Assembly (NCBI GenBank): GCA_036397755.1
Contig: DASWII010000057.1
Span: 1-32,569, forward strand
Direction: 5' to 3'
DNA from: CAMYLY01 sp036397755
GTDB lineage: Bacteria > Gemmatimonadota > Gemmatimonadetes > Gemmatimonadales > GWC2-71-9
DNA length: 32,569 bases
Below are positions 23,946 through 32,394 of this stretch, one piece after another. The notes under the pieces were generated by a model. The model saw nothing but the letters and a program-made list of their open reading frames with translations, searched no databases and was not told the DNA's origin. The translations under genes were made by a program, and so were the position numbers. Within the stretch, counting starts at the first letter, position 1; each line of letters opens with the position of its first letter.

Positions 23946-26900
23946 ATGACCTGGACGGTGCCGGTGCGCGCCCGACGCCGGTGGGCTGCCATGCTGGTGG
24001 GTGCCACGATCGTGGCCTTCGCATGCCTCGACCAGTCCACCGGCCCCGCTGCCGTGCCGGCGTACTTCGCCGTCGCGCCGTCCTTCGCGAGTCCTGCTGC
24101 GATCATCGTCCCCGTCAGTCAGGCCAACGTCCGACTGACACGGTCCGACGGCACCGTGGCGCTCGATACGACCGTGAGCATCTCGCCGACCGACTCCACG
24201 GTCGATCTGAACCTCACCGTCGTCGTGGTGCAGACCAACGAGGTGTTCCAACTCACCATCGTATTGTTGGATGCGGCGGGCGACACAGCGTTCACCGGCG
24301 GCCCGGTGTCCGTCTCGCCATCCACAACCAGCTCCAATCCGCCGACCGTGGCTGTCAGCCTGAGCTACACGGGGGTCGGGTCGGACGCCGCGGGTGTGGT
24401 CATCACGACCCCGGATACCACCGTACTGCCCGCCGCGACGGTGGTGTTCCTGGCGGAGGCGAGGGACGCCGGCGGCAGTCCCATCCTGGGTACGCCGATC
24501 GCGTGGTCGTCGACGAACCCCCAACGTGCGGCGGTCGTGCGCCCCGACTCGGGACGAGTGCTTACGGGAACGCAACGCGGCACGGTCGGGATCGTCGCCA
24601 CACTCCTCACGGGGCCCGCCGACACGGTCACGCTCACGGTGGCGCCCCAGCCGACGAACCTTCTGGCCGAGTCGGGCTCAGGACAAACAGGCGCCGCCGG
24701 TGCGCTTCTCGGTAGCCCGATCGTGGCACGCGTCCTCGCGAGTGACGGCCTCGGAGTGCCCGGAGTGCCGGTCGTGTTCAGGGTGGCCAGCGGTGGGGGC
24801 GTGCTGTCGCAGGACACGGTGAGCACCGATCAGGCCGGTAGGGCTAGCGTCCAGTGGACGTTGGGTCAGGTGGTGGGGAGCCAAGAGGTCGAGGCCACAA
24901 CCCCAGTGTTGCCGGGGGACACGGCGACCTTCATCGCGACGGCGACCGGCGGGGCCGGTCCGGGCGCGATCGTCATTGTGGAGGGCGACGGACAGACAGC
25001 GCTCGCGGGGTCGACGGTTTCGACGGCGCCGAAGGTGCTGGTCGAGGATGCCGCGGGGACCCCGGTCGCGGGCGCTACGGTCAATTGGACCATCACGCGC
25101 GGAGGCGGCTCGCTGGTCATCACGCCCCAGAGCTCCACCACCGATAGCATGGGACTGGCAACGCTGGGAAGCTGGACGCTTGGTGCGCTGGCCGACACGA
25201 ACCTCCTGGCCGTCTCCGTGGACTCGCTCAGCCCCGTCACGTTCACGGCGGTGGGAACCGGGGTGAACGGTGCGTGGACGATGATTGTCGCCCAGGGCAA
25301 CGGGCAGAGCGCGACGGTCGGCACCGCCGTCGCCGTTGCGCCTGGCGTGGAGGTCCGCGACACGGCCGGAGCGGTGGTGGCCGGTGTCCCGGTCGCGTTC
25401 AACGTCGTAACGGGTGGCGGCGTTCCGGGGGTAGACACGGCGCTCACCGACTCGGTCGGGCTGGCGGATGTGGGTAGCTGGGTTCTGGGTCCCACGGCGG
25501 GGGGCAACTCGTTACAAGCGACTTCACGCGGACTGTCGTCCGTTCTCTTCTCGGCGACGGGAACCGTCGGCGCCCCAGACACGATCATGGTGGTCTCGGG
25601 TGACAGCCAGACGGCTGACGCCGGAACGATACTCCCGAATCCCCTCGTGATCGAGGTGCGTGACAACGGCGGGAATCCGGTGCCAAGCGTCACGGTCGAC
25701 TGGACCGCGTTCCAGGGGACGCTCACGTCATCGTCGACGCAAACGAACGCGAGCGGCCAGACGCAAAACACGTGGACACTCGGGACGAACGCGATCGAGC
25801 AGACCGCGACTGCCACCGTGACTGACCTTACGCCGGCCGTGTTCAGCGCGACGGCGGTCTTCCAGAACCCGAGCATCCTGCTCTCGCTCGTCGGCGCGAC
25901 GAGGATTCCGCTCGGCGATTCGGTGCTGCTCGACGTGACGCTTACGGCTCCGGCCCCGGCGGGCGGCGTCACGGTGACGGTGACGAACGACAACACCTCC
26001 CGCATCGCGGTGGCAGGGGACGGAACGGTCTTCATCGATTCGGCTGGGACGTCGGGGACGATCTGGCTCGCCGGACTCACCGGCGGCGTCGACACCGTGC
26101 GGGCGACGGCGAGCGGATACACCGACGGCGTGCTGCCGGTCGTGGTCTCCGTGCAGGTGCTGGCGCTGCCGGCGTCGCTCAACGTGCCGTTTGGCGGGAC
26201 GGCGTCTCTGCCCGTGCAGATATCTTCTCCCGCGCCCGTCGGCGGCGTGGCGGTCACCCTCATCAGTGACAACTCCGCTGCCGTATCGGTGTTAACGCCC
26301 ACTGTGACGATTGCCGAGGGCTCCCAAACGACCAACGCGACGCTTTCCGGTGTAGCCCCCGGTACGGCGACGATCACGGGCACCACCGAGGACTACGGCA
26401 GTGCCCAATCGTCGGTCGCGACCACGGCGAATCTCAACATCCTGCCGAACACGACGGTCTTTATCAACGAGACGTTCGGAGCCACGCTCACTGTGCGTCT
26501 GGAGAGCAGCGGGGCACCGATCCCTGCACCGGCCGGGGGCATTCCGGTGACGTTGGTGGCCCGCGATCCTGGATGCGCGGTCGCGACCTCTCCAGTCACG
26601 ATTCCCGCCGGTCTCATCGATACAACCAGTCAGATGGCGTGGGGTGGATCGACGGCGACCACGTGCTTCACGTACATGGTCGCCACCTCGCCGAATATCG
26701 ACCCTGACTCGGTCTATGTCAGGGTCGATCCTGCGCCTCCCATCAGCCTGGGTACTGTGCGGGTGGGCGCGGGGTTACAGATCAACACGAGCGGGTCGCT
26801 GGGGGCGTCGAACCACGGTGGGGTGAACGTCGTGGTCCGGAGCCTGGATCCGACCCTGGGCCTGATCTCGCCGAACACGACGACGCCGGGGACGGACTCG

Positions 26901-29489
26901 GTGGCGGTCTTCCTGATCAACGGCTCGACGACTTTCGGCTACTACGTGCAGGGGGTGGAGGGCGTCGCGGCTTCTGCCGATACGACGTTTGGTGTGGAGG
27001 TGAGCGCCACAGGCTTCATAACGGACACGGTGTTCCACCAAGTGACCGCGGCGGGGGTCCGGTTGACGGGGGTGCCGTCCAGCACGACGACGCTGTCGCC
27101 GGATGCGGTGATCTACGTGGAGCTGGGCGCGATGCAGACGAATCGGACGTCGCTGTACCAGTTCCAGAGCGTTCGCGCCGGTGGGGACACGCTGGTGGCG
27201 ACGCTGCAGCTGAGCGACTCGGCGATCGCGCAGGTGAAGACGAGCACGGATTCGGGCGGCACCGTCGTGGTGCCGGTGCTGCCCGGGAACTATCGGTCGC
27301 CGACGTCGGTGGGAGCCGGTGGCGCGGCGTTCGATCCGATCGCGGGGGGGACGGTGGTGACAACGGCGACGATTCCGGGGGTGCTGCCGGAAACCAACGC
27401 GCGCACCACCACGATCTCGGCGCCGACGATCAACCTGGGTACCGCGCGGGTGGGCGCGGGATTGCAGATCAACACGAGCGGCTCGTTGGGAGCCTCGAAC
27501 CATGGTGGGGTGGACGTGGTGTTCCGGAACCTGGATCCGACCCTGGGCCTGATCTCGCCGAACGCGACGACACCGGGGACGGACTCGGTGTTGCTTCACC
27601 TGAATGATGGCTCGACGAGCTTCGGCTACTACGTGCAGGGTGTGGAAGGCGTCGCGGCTTCTGCCGATACGACGTTTGGGGTGGAGGTGAGTGCGGCCGG
27701 GTTTGTGACGGACACGGTGTTCCACCAAGTGACCGCGGCGGGGGTCCGGTTGACAGGGGTGCCGACAAGCACGACGACGCTGTCGCCGGATGCGGCGATC
27801 TACGTGGAGCTGGGCGCGATGCAGGTGAATCGCACGTCGCTCTACCAGTTCCAGACCGTTCGCGCCGGTGGGGACACGCTGGTGGCGACGCTGCAGGTCG
27901 GCGACTCGGCGATCGCGCGGTTGAAGACGAGCGTGGACACCGGTGGCACGGTGGTGGTGCCGGTGGCGCCGTTGAATTACCGCTCGCCGACGTCGGTGGG
28001 AGTCGGTGGCGCGGCGTTCGATCCGATCGCGGGGGGGACGGTGGTGACGACGGCGACGATTCCGGGGGTGCTGCCGGAAACCAACGCGCGCACCACCACG
28101 ATCTCGGCGCCGACGATCAGTCTGGGCACCGCGCGGGTGGGCGCGGGATTGCAGATCAACACGAGCGGCTCGTTGGGAGCCTCGAACCATGGTGGGGTTT
28201 GGGTGTATCGACGGAGCCTGGACCCGGCGCTTGGGTTGCTTTCGCCGAACGTCACGACGCCAGGTGTGGATCTCGACAGCATCTTCTTGAGCGATGGCTC
28301 GACGAGCTTCGGCTACTACGTGCAGGGGGTGGAGGGCGTCGCGGCGTCGGCCGATACGACGTTTGGGGTGGAGGTGAGCGCCGCCGGCTTCGTGACGGAC
28401 ACGGTGTTCCACACGGTGACCGCGGCGGGGATCCGGTTGACGGGAGTGCCGACCAGCACGACGACGCTGTCGCCGGATGCGGCGATCTACGTGGAGCTGG
28501 GCGCGATGCAGGTGAACCGGACGTCGCTGTACCAGTTCCAGACCGTTCGCGCCGGTGGGGACACGCTGGTGGCGACGTTTAGAAACAGCAATCCGAGCGT
28601 TCTGCAATTCGTCACCAGCACGATCACCGCCGGGGATAGTGTCGAAGCGAAGGTGCCGCCACAGCAATACCGGTCGCCAACGTCGGTGGCCGCGGGTGGG
28701 GTGGCGGTGGATCCCTTGACCGCGGGAAGCGCCACTGTCAGCGCGACGATTCCCGGCGTCCTGCCGGAGACCAACGCGCGGACGGTCACGGTTACGACCC
28801 CGGGGATCACGCTCAACGCCGTGACGGTTGGGGCGGGGCTCCAATTGAATGCGAGTGGGAGCCTCGGCGCGACGCAGCACGGTGGCGTTGACATCGTTAT
28901 CAAGAGCTCGAATCCCTCGGTGGCACTGGTGTCGCCCAATTCGACGACGCCTGGCACGGACTCGATTATCATCTCCTTGGCCAACGGGTTCACGAGCTTT
29001 GGCTACTACGTGCAGGGTGTGTTAGGGGCTACCGGTACCGTGTCGATATCGGCTCGCGCCAACGGATTCACCGATGGATCGACGAGTGCCACGATTGTGC
29101 AGCCAGCGCTGCGTATTGATGGTCTTGTCACGTCCACCGATACGACTGCCGTCGATGACGTGTTCCAGGTGACCGTTGGTATTCCGAACGCACAGGGCAC
29201 GACGTTGCAACAGTTCCAGAATGCAAGCGCCGCCCTCGCTGGTCCACTGACGTTCACCGTCGTCAGCAGTGACTCGACGGTTGGTCTGTTAGTGACCTCG
29301 GCCGAACCCGATGGCGCGGGGACGGTCTCGGTTGACATTGCGGTGGGGACCTACTTCTCCGGTTCTTCGGTGGCTGCCGGGGGCGTGGCCTTCCGCCCGA
29401 TCCTTCCGGGAACGACGACTGTGAGCGCGTCCAACGGACTGTTCCTCACTACGGGTGATGGGGCGAGAGTCGTTACGGTCAATCCGTAG
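23946..29489 (+). CDS. Giant Ig-like repeat lipoprotein (1847 residues)
   Basis: Probable surface adhesin or scaffold. ATG 23946 has GGAG 9 bases upstream; a signal with lipobox AFAC puts Cys27 as the lipid anchor. Layout by eye: paralogous N-module (27-235) shared with the upstream gene; four invasin-type (Big_1-like) domains at about 235, 337, 441 and 542, each with a GDGQTA-type opening and a WTLG near the end; about three more beta-sandwich domains (642-930) containing a possible disulfide pair Cys877-Cys907; then four tandem units of 229-230 residues (from about 933). There is no C-terminal sorting signal or membrane segment, and cysteines are otherwise absent. Repeat units have long stretches of near-identical DNA. 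Anchoring to the outer membrane is inferred from the lipobox; ligand unknown. Confidence 0.88.
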   Translation: MTWTVPVRARRRWAAMLVGATIVAFACLDQSTGPAAVPAYFAVAPSFASPAAIIVPVSQANVRLTRSDGTVALDTTVSISPTDSTVDLNLTVVVVQTNEVFQLTIVLLDAAGDTAFTGGPVSVSPSTTSSNPPTVAVSLSYTGVGSDAAGVVITTPDTTVLPAATVVFLAEARDAGGSPILGTPIAWSSTNPQRAAVVRPDSGRVLTGTQRGTVGIVATLLTGPADTVTLTVAPQPTNLLAESGSGQTGAAGALLGSPIVARVLASDGLGVPGVPVVFRVASGGGVLSQDTVSTDQAGRASVQWTLGQVVGSQEVEATTPVLPGDTATFIATATGGAGPGAIVIVEGDGQTALAGSTVSTAPKVLVEDAAGTPVAGATVNWTITRGGGSLVITPQSSTTDSMGLATLGSWTLGALADTNLLAVSVDSLSPVTFTAVGTGVNGAWTMIVAQGNGQSATVGTAVAVAPGVEVRDTAGAVVAGVPVAFNVVTGGGVPGVDTALTDSVGLADVGSWVLGPTAGGNSLQATSRGLSSVLFSATGTVGAPDTIMVVSGDSQTADAGTILPNPLVIEVRDNGGNPVPSVTVDWTAFQGTLTSSSTQTNASGQTQNTWTLGTNAIEQTATATVTDLTPAVFSATAVFQNPSILLSLVGATRIPLGDSVLLDVTLTAPAPAGGVTVTVTNDNTSRIAVAGDGTVFIDSAGTSGTIWLAGLTGGVDTVRATASGYTDGVLPVVVSVQVLALPASLNVPFGGTASLPVQISSPAPVGGVAVTLISDNSAAVSVLTPTVTIAEGSQTTNATLSGVAPGTATITGTTEDYGSAQSSVATTANLNILPNTTVFINETFGATLTVRLESSGAPIPAPAGGIPVTLVARDPGCAVATSPVTIPAGLIDTTSQMAWGGSTATTCFTYMVATSPNIDPDSVYVRVDPAPPISLGTVRVGAGLQINTSGSLGASNHGGVNVVVRSLDPTLGLISPNTTTPGTDSVAVFLINGSTTFGYYVQGVEGVAASADTTFGVEVSATGFITDTVFHQVTAAGVRLTGVPSSTTTLSPDAVIYVELGAMQTNRTSLYQFQSVRAGGDTLVATLQLSDSAIAQVKTSTDSGGTVVVPVLPGNYRSPTSVGAGGAAFDPIAGGTVVTTATIPGVLPETNARTTTISAPTINLGTARVGAGLQINTSGSLGASNHGGVDVVFRNLDPTLGLISPNATTPGTDSVLLHLNDGSTSFGYYVQGVEGVAASADTTFGVEVSAAGFVTDTVFHQVTAAGVRLTGVPTSTTTLSPDAAIYVELGAMQVNRTSLYQFQTVRAGGDTLVATLQVGDSAIARLKTSVDTGGTVVVPVAPLNYRSPTSVGVGGAAFDPIAGGTVVTTATIPGVLPETNARTTTISAPTISLGTARVGAGLQINTSGSLGASNHGGVWVYRRSLDPALGLLSPNVTTPGVDLDSIFLSDGSTSFGYYVQGVEGVAASADTTFGVEVSAAGFVTDTVFHTVTAAGIRLTGVPTSTTTLSPDAAIYVELGAMQVNRTSLYQFQTVRAGGDTLVATFRNSNPSVLQFVTSTITAGDSVEAKVPPQQYRSPTSVAAGGVAVDPLTAGSATVSATIPGVLPETNARTVTVTTPGITLNAVTVGAGLQLNASGSLGATQHGGVDIVIKSSNPSVALVSPNSTTPGTDSIIISLANGFTSFGYYVQGVLGATGTVSISARANGFTDGSTSATIVQPALRIDGLVTSTDTTAVDDVFQVTVGIPNAQGTTLQQFQNASAALAGPLTFTVVSSDSTVGLLVTSAEPDGAGTVSVDIAVGTYFSGSSVAAGGVAFRPILPGTTTVSASNGLFLTTGDGARVVTVNP
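26763..29489 (+). repeat. Four tandem 687-690 base units in the giant lipoprotein gene
   Basis: Unit starts aligned on the VGAGLQ codons are 26763, 27450, 28137 and 28827, giving spacings of 687, 687 and 690 bases; the last unit is shorter and ends at the stop. Each unit has a first half opening with VGAGLQINTSGSLGASNHGG and a second half opening RLTGVPTSTTTLSP. Units 1-3 are very similar, unit 4 is diverged (VGAGLQLNASGSLGATQHGG). Across the 191 bases 27321-27511 versus 28008-28198 I count only four differences. Confidence 0.93.
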
Positions 29490-29497
29490 TAAACGGT

Positions 29498-29520
29498 GCG
29501 GTACGCTGTGCGCGGAGCGC
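29498..29520. repeat. Short dispersed repeat, copy A
   Basis: A 23-base G+C-rich sequence (GCGGTACGC, then GTGCGCGG) lies 9 bases after the giant lipoprotein stop. It matches 32334-32356 at 21 of 23 positions. It contains the odd palindrome-like GGTACG core; function unknown. Confidence 0.55.
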
Positions 29521-29542
29521 CGTGGGCATCGAGAGCTCTCCG

Positions 29543-29555
29543 GGGTCCGGGACCC
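29543..29555. terminator. Possible hairpin between convergent genes
   Basis: GGGTC and GACCC pair around a three-base loop in the 65-base gap between the giant lipoprotein stop and the convergent serine-hydrolase stop. Only five strong pairs and no clear T-run, so a weak candidate for a two-way terminator. Confidence 0.25.
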
Positions 29556-31075
29556 TACTTGTCCTCGCGCTCGACTCTCCTATACCGTTCCCCGCCTTCT
29601 TCTCCGATACGCAGTCCCGTAACGGTTCCGCCGCCGCCGAACGCGAACGTTACCGGATCTGAGCCTAGCCAGCGGTGGCGCCACCGGGCTTCGAACGTGT
29701 CGAACTGAAAGTGCTGGAGGTCGGCGGTGAGATAGTCGGACGCGCGCAACACGAGGTGACCGTCCTCGACAGACACGGTCACCCGTCCGTACAGCGAGTC
29801 GCGGTAGTCCCCGGCATAGGCGTCGAGGGCGAGGCGCGGTTCCGTTCCCTCGATGCGCGATTCGCGCAGCCGATCCATCGTCGAGCGAGACTCGGCCGCC
29901 AGGCTGTCGTAGAGCACCGTGAGCTCGGCATTCCAGTCACGGACCGGCGCGCCGATGAACCGATCGAACACCTGAAGCATGAGCGCATGGCGCACCTCCA
30001 CATGGTCGCGATTGGCGAACACGACAACGCCCAACTCCAACGCCGGGAGGAGTCCAACGATCGCGACCGTGCCGTCAATGCTGCCCGTGTGAAATGCGAT
30101 CTTGTGCCCCCGGTAGTCCTGGAGGAACCATCCGAGCCCGTAGGCGACGAAGTGCGGGCGGGTGCGTGATTCCGTCGGGTAGGACTGGCCGGGCCGGATA
30201 ATCGTCTGCGGCTGGAATAGCTCGTCGAACGACGCCCGGCTCACGAGTGTGTCATCGGCGACCCGTCCCTCATCGAGCAGGAACCTGATCCACTTGGTCA
30301 TGTCATCGACGTTGGAGTACATCGACCCCGCCGCGGGTATGGAATCGACCAGACCCCACACCCTGATAGGCACGACCTGTCCATTCACCCTGCCGTGCGT
30401 GACGGCGATCTCGGCGCTGGCGGGCAGGTCCCTGGCGCGGGTGACGGTCGACGTCATGCCCAGCGGCGCCAGAATCCGGTCGTGGACCAGCGCATCCCAT
30501 CCGGCACCCGAAACCCGGCCGGCGATCGTTCCGGCGGCCGCGACGGCGATGTTGTTGTAGGCATAGCGTGACCGGAAGCTGGAGCGCGGCTCGACATGTT
30601 GCAGCCGGCGCAGCATTTCGTCGAGCGTGTCGTCCTTGCCGTACCACAGGTATTGCGGATCGCCAAACCCGACCCGATGCGACAGGAGGTCCCGCACGCG
30701 CACCTCGCTCGTCACGTAGGGGTCTGACATGGCGAAATGCGGCAGGTGATCCGCGACACGATCGTCCCAGTCCAGCAGTCCGTCATCCACGAGCATGGCA
30801 ATGGCCAGGGCGTTGAAGGCCTTGGTCGTCGAGGCATTGGCGAACATTGTGCGCGTGGTGACCGGTGCCGCCTTCCCCAGTTCGAGCACGCCATAGCCCT
30901 TGGCGAACACCACCTCACCACTCTTGACGACGCCGATGGCCAGGCCGGGCGCTTCCCAGGTGCGGACTGCCTCCGCGACGTACCGGTCGAATCCGCGAAG
31001 CGGATCCTGAGCCTGGACGGCGCCTGGCCGAACGGCCATGGCGCCAGAGAGCATCAGGGTAGTGATCAGGCGCAT
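29555..31075 (-). CDS. Secreted beta-lactamase-family serine hydrolase
   Basis: Exported penicillin-binding-protein-fold hydrolase (class C beta-lactamase/esterase/DD-peptidase superfamily), 506 residues. I place the start at ATG 31075 with GGAGG four bases upstream; the open frame to 31174 adds residues that would precede a good signal peptide (MRLITTLMLSGAMA, cleavage near VQAQ). The catalytic SxxK is Ser82-Thr-Thr-Lys85, the YxN-type motif is in YAYNN, and the third motif reads HTG (FHTGSIDG). A C-terminal domain of about 110 residues (LDAYAGDYRDSLYGRVTV) resembles the DUF3471-like lipocalin-type extension. Substrate cannot be read: peptidase, esterase and lactamase are all possible. Divergent from the racemase-family gene. 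Confidence 0.9.
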   Translation of the reverse strand: MRLITTLMLSGAMAVRPGAVQAQDPLRGFDRYVAEAVRTWEAPGLAIGVVKSGEVVFAKGYGVLELGKAAPVTTRTMFANASTTKAFNALAIAMLVDDGLLDWDDRVADHLPHFAMSDPYVTSEVRVRDLLSHRVGFGDPQYLWYGKDDTLDEMLRRLQHVEPRSSFRSRYAYNNIAVAAAGTIAGRVSGAGWDALVHDRILAPLGMTSTVTRARDLPASAEIAVTHGRVNGQVVPIRVWGLVDSIPAAGSMYSNVDDMTKWIRFLLDEGRVADDTLVSRASFDELFQPQTIIRPGQSYPTESRTRPHFVAYGLGWFLQDYRGHKIAFHTGSIDGTVAIVGLLPALELGVVVFANRDHVEVRHALMLQVFDRFIGAPVRDWNAELTVLYDSLAAESRSTMDRLRESRIEGTEPRLALDAYAGDYRDSLYGRVTVSVEDGHLVLRASDYLTADLQHFQFDTFEARWRHRWLGSDPVTFAFGGGGTVTGLRIGEEGGERYRRVEREDK

Positions 31076-31203
31076 GGTGCCTCCGCGTATGGTCGACGTC
31101 GGGACGGCGGGATAAGTTCGGTGCCGCCCTCCTACTGGAGAGACAAGGGTGGTCGCCACGTGGAATGGGGTCAAGGGAGCCGAGCACTATCGGATGAGGT
31201 CGC

Positions 31204-32256
31204 ATGGATACTGCTGCCGTGATTACCGCCGTCGAAGTACACGCGGCGGGTGAGCCCGGGCGTGTGATTGTCGGTGGCATACCCGACGTGCGGGGCGCGA
31301 CGATGTTCGAGAAGAAGCAGTTCTTCGCGCGCCACCTCGATTACCTGCGCCTGCGGATGCTGCGTGAGCCGAGGGGGTATCCGGCACTCTGCTGCAACGT
31401 ACTGCTCCCTCCTACACACCCTGACGCCGATGCCGGGTTCATCATCCTGGAGCAATCCGAGTATCCGGCGATGTCGGGAAGCAACACGATATGTGTTGTG
31501 ACGGTGCTGCTGGAGACGGGAGTGGTGCCGGCCGAGGAGCCGGTAACTCATTTGACGATCGAGACGCCGGCGGGCCTGCTGCCGGTGCGGGCCGACGTGC
31601 ACGGCGGCAAGGTCACGCGGGTCACGTTCGACAACGTGCCGGCGTTTGCGGTGCACCTGGGCGCGACCCTCGATGTCCCGACGCTTGGCGCGGTGCAGGT
31701 CGACGTGGCGTACGGTGGCATGTTCCACGTGATCGCCGACGCGGCGCGTTTCGGTTTGCGTCTGCTGCCGGACGAAGGGCGCGACATCGTTCGGATTGGA
31801 GAATTGCTCCGGCAGGCGGCGTTCGAGCAACTGGAGGCGGTCCATCCGGAAAATCCGGACATCCGGGGCGTGTCCATCGCCCAATTGTCGGGGCGCAGCG
31901 CGACGCCCGGTGTCGATTGCCGGAACGCGGTCGTCGTGTCGACCGGAACCGTAGACTGGAAGCGACCCGCGACCTGGGGTGGTGCGCTGGACCGCTCGCC
32001 CTGCGGTACGGGGACCTGCGCCAAGATGGCCGTGCTCCACGCGCGGGGGCAGCTCGCGGTGGCGGAGGAATTTCGCCACGAAGGGATCCTCGGGACGGTC
32101 TTCACCGGGGAGGTGCTCGCGGAGACCACGGTTGGGGGGCGACCGGCGATTCGCACGTCGCTGTCGGGACAGGGATGGATCACGGGGCGGAGCCAGTTCG
32201 TGCTCGACGGGACCGACCCGTTTCCCGAAGGCTTCACCGTGGGGGATATTTGGTAA
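31204..32256 (+). CDS. Proline racemase / hydroxyproline epimerase family enzyme
   Basis: A 350-residue member of the proline racemase family, cytoplasmic, acting on proline or hydroxyproline. The first catalytic position is Ser91 in MSGSNTI, where racemases have Cys in MCGHG; the second is Cys267 in DRSPCGTGT. Other family blocks: CCNVLLPP, PAGLLPVRAD, VDVAYGGMF, HPENPDIRGVS, CRNAVVVSTG and GTVFTGEV. In the characterised superfamily Ser/Cys pairs occur in hydroxyproline epimerases and Thr/Cys in trans-3-hydroxyproline dehydratase, so an epimerase acting on hydroxyproline is more likely than a true proline racemase. ATG 31204. No other hydroxyproline-pathway gene is adjacent in the window. 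Confidence 0.88.
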   Translation: MDTAAVITAVEVHAAGEPGRVIVGGIPDVRGATMFEKKQFFARHLDYLRLRMLREPRGYPALCCNVLLPPTHPDADAGFIILEQSEYPAMSGSNTICVVTVLLETGVVPAEEPVTHLTIETPAGLLPVRADVHGGKVTRVTFDNVPAFAVHLGATLDVPTLGAVQVDVAYGGMFHVIADAARFGLRLLPDEGRDIVRIGELLRQAAFEQLEAVHPENPDIRGVSIAQLSGRSATPGVDCRNAVVVSTGTVDWKRPATWGGALDRSPCGTGTCAKMAVLHARGQLAVAEEFRHEGILGTVFTGEVLAETTVGGRPAIRTSLSGQGWITGRSQFVLDGTDPFPEGFTVGDIW

Positions 32257-32319
32257 GACGTGATGCGTGAGACGTGATGCGTGAAACGTGAGACGTGAGG
32301 CGTGAAGGGGGAAGCGTGA
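32257..32319. repeat. Heptamer array NNCGTGA, nine units
   Basis: Directly after the racemase-family stop (TAA, 32254-32256) run nine 7-base units: GACGTGA, TGCGTGA, GACGTGA, TGCGTGA, AACGTGA, GACGTGA, GGCGTGA, AGGGGGA, AGCGTGA. Eight of nine end in CGTGA. Seven-base phase is kept without slippage, including through the damaged eighth unit. Confidence 0.88.
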
Positions 32320-32333
32320 TCGGTTTGGGGTAC

Positions 32334-32358
32334 GCGGTACGCAGTGCGCGGTGCGCGG
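32334..32358. repeat. Short dispersed repeat, copy B
   Basis: GCGGTACGC and GTGCGCGG appear in the same order as in copy A at 29498-29520; 21 of 23 positions agree. A GGTACGC overlap just before it (32328-32333) suggests internal duplication. Confidence 0.55.
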
Positions 32359-32394
32359 GAGGCGGGAAACGTTGGGACTAACGGAGGAGTGTCA

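Noticed and set aside
26775..28880. 701-codon open frame on the minus strand opposite the repeat units
   Set aside because: Arg/His/Gln-rich repetitive translation is the antisense shadow of the Ig repeats; no signal, start site or family pattern.
32257..32319. CRISPR array
   Set aside because: The 7-base units have no spacers, and no cas gene is present.
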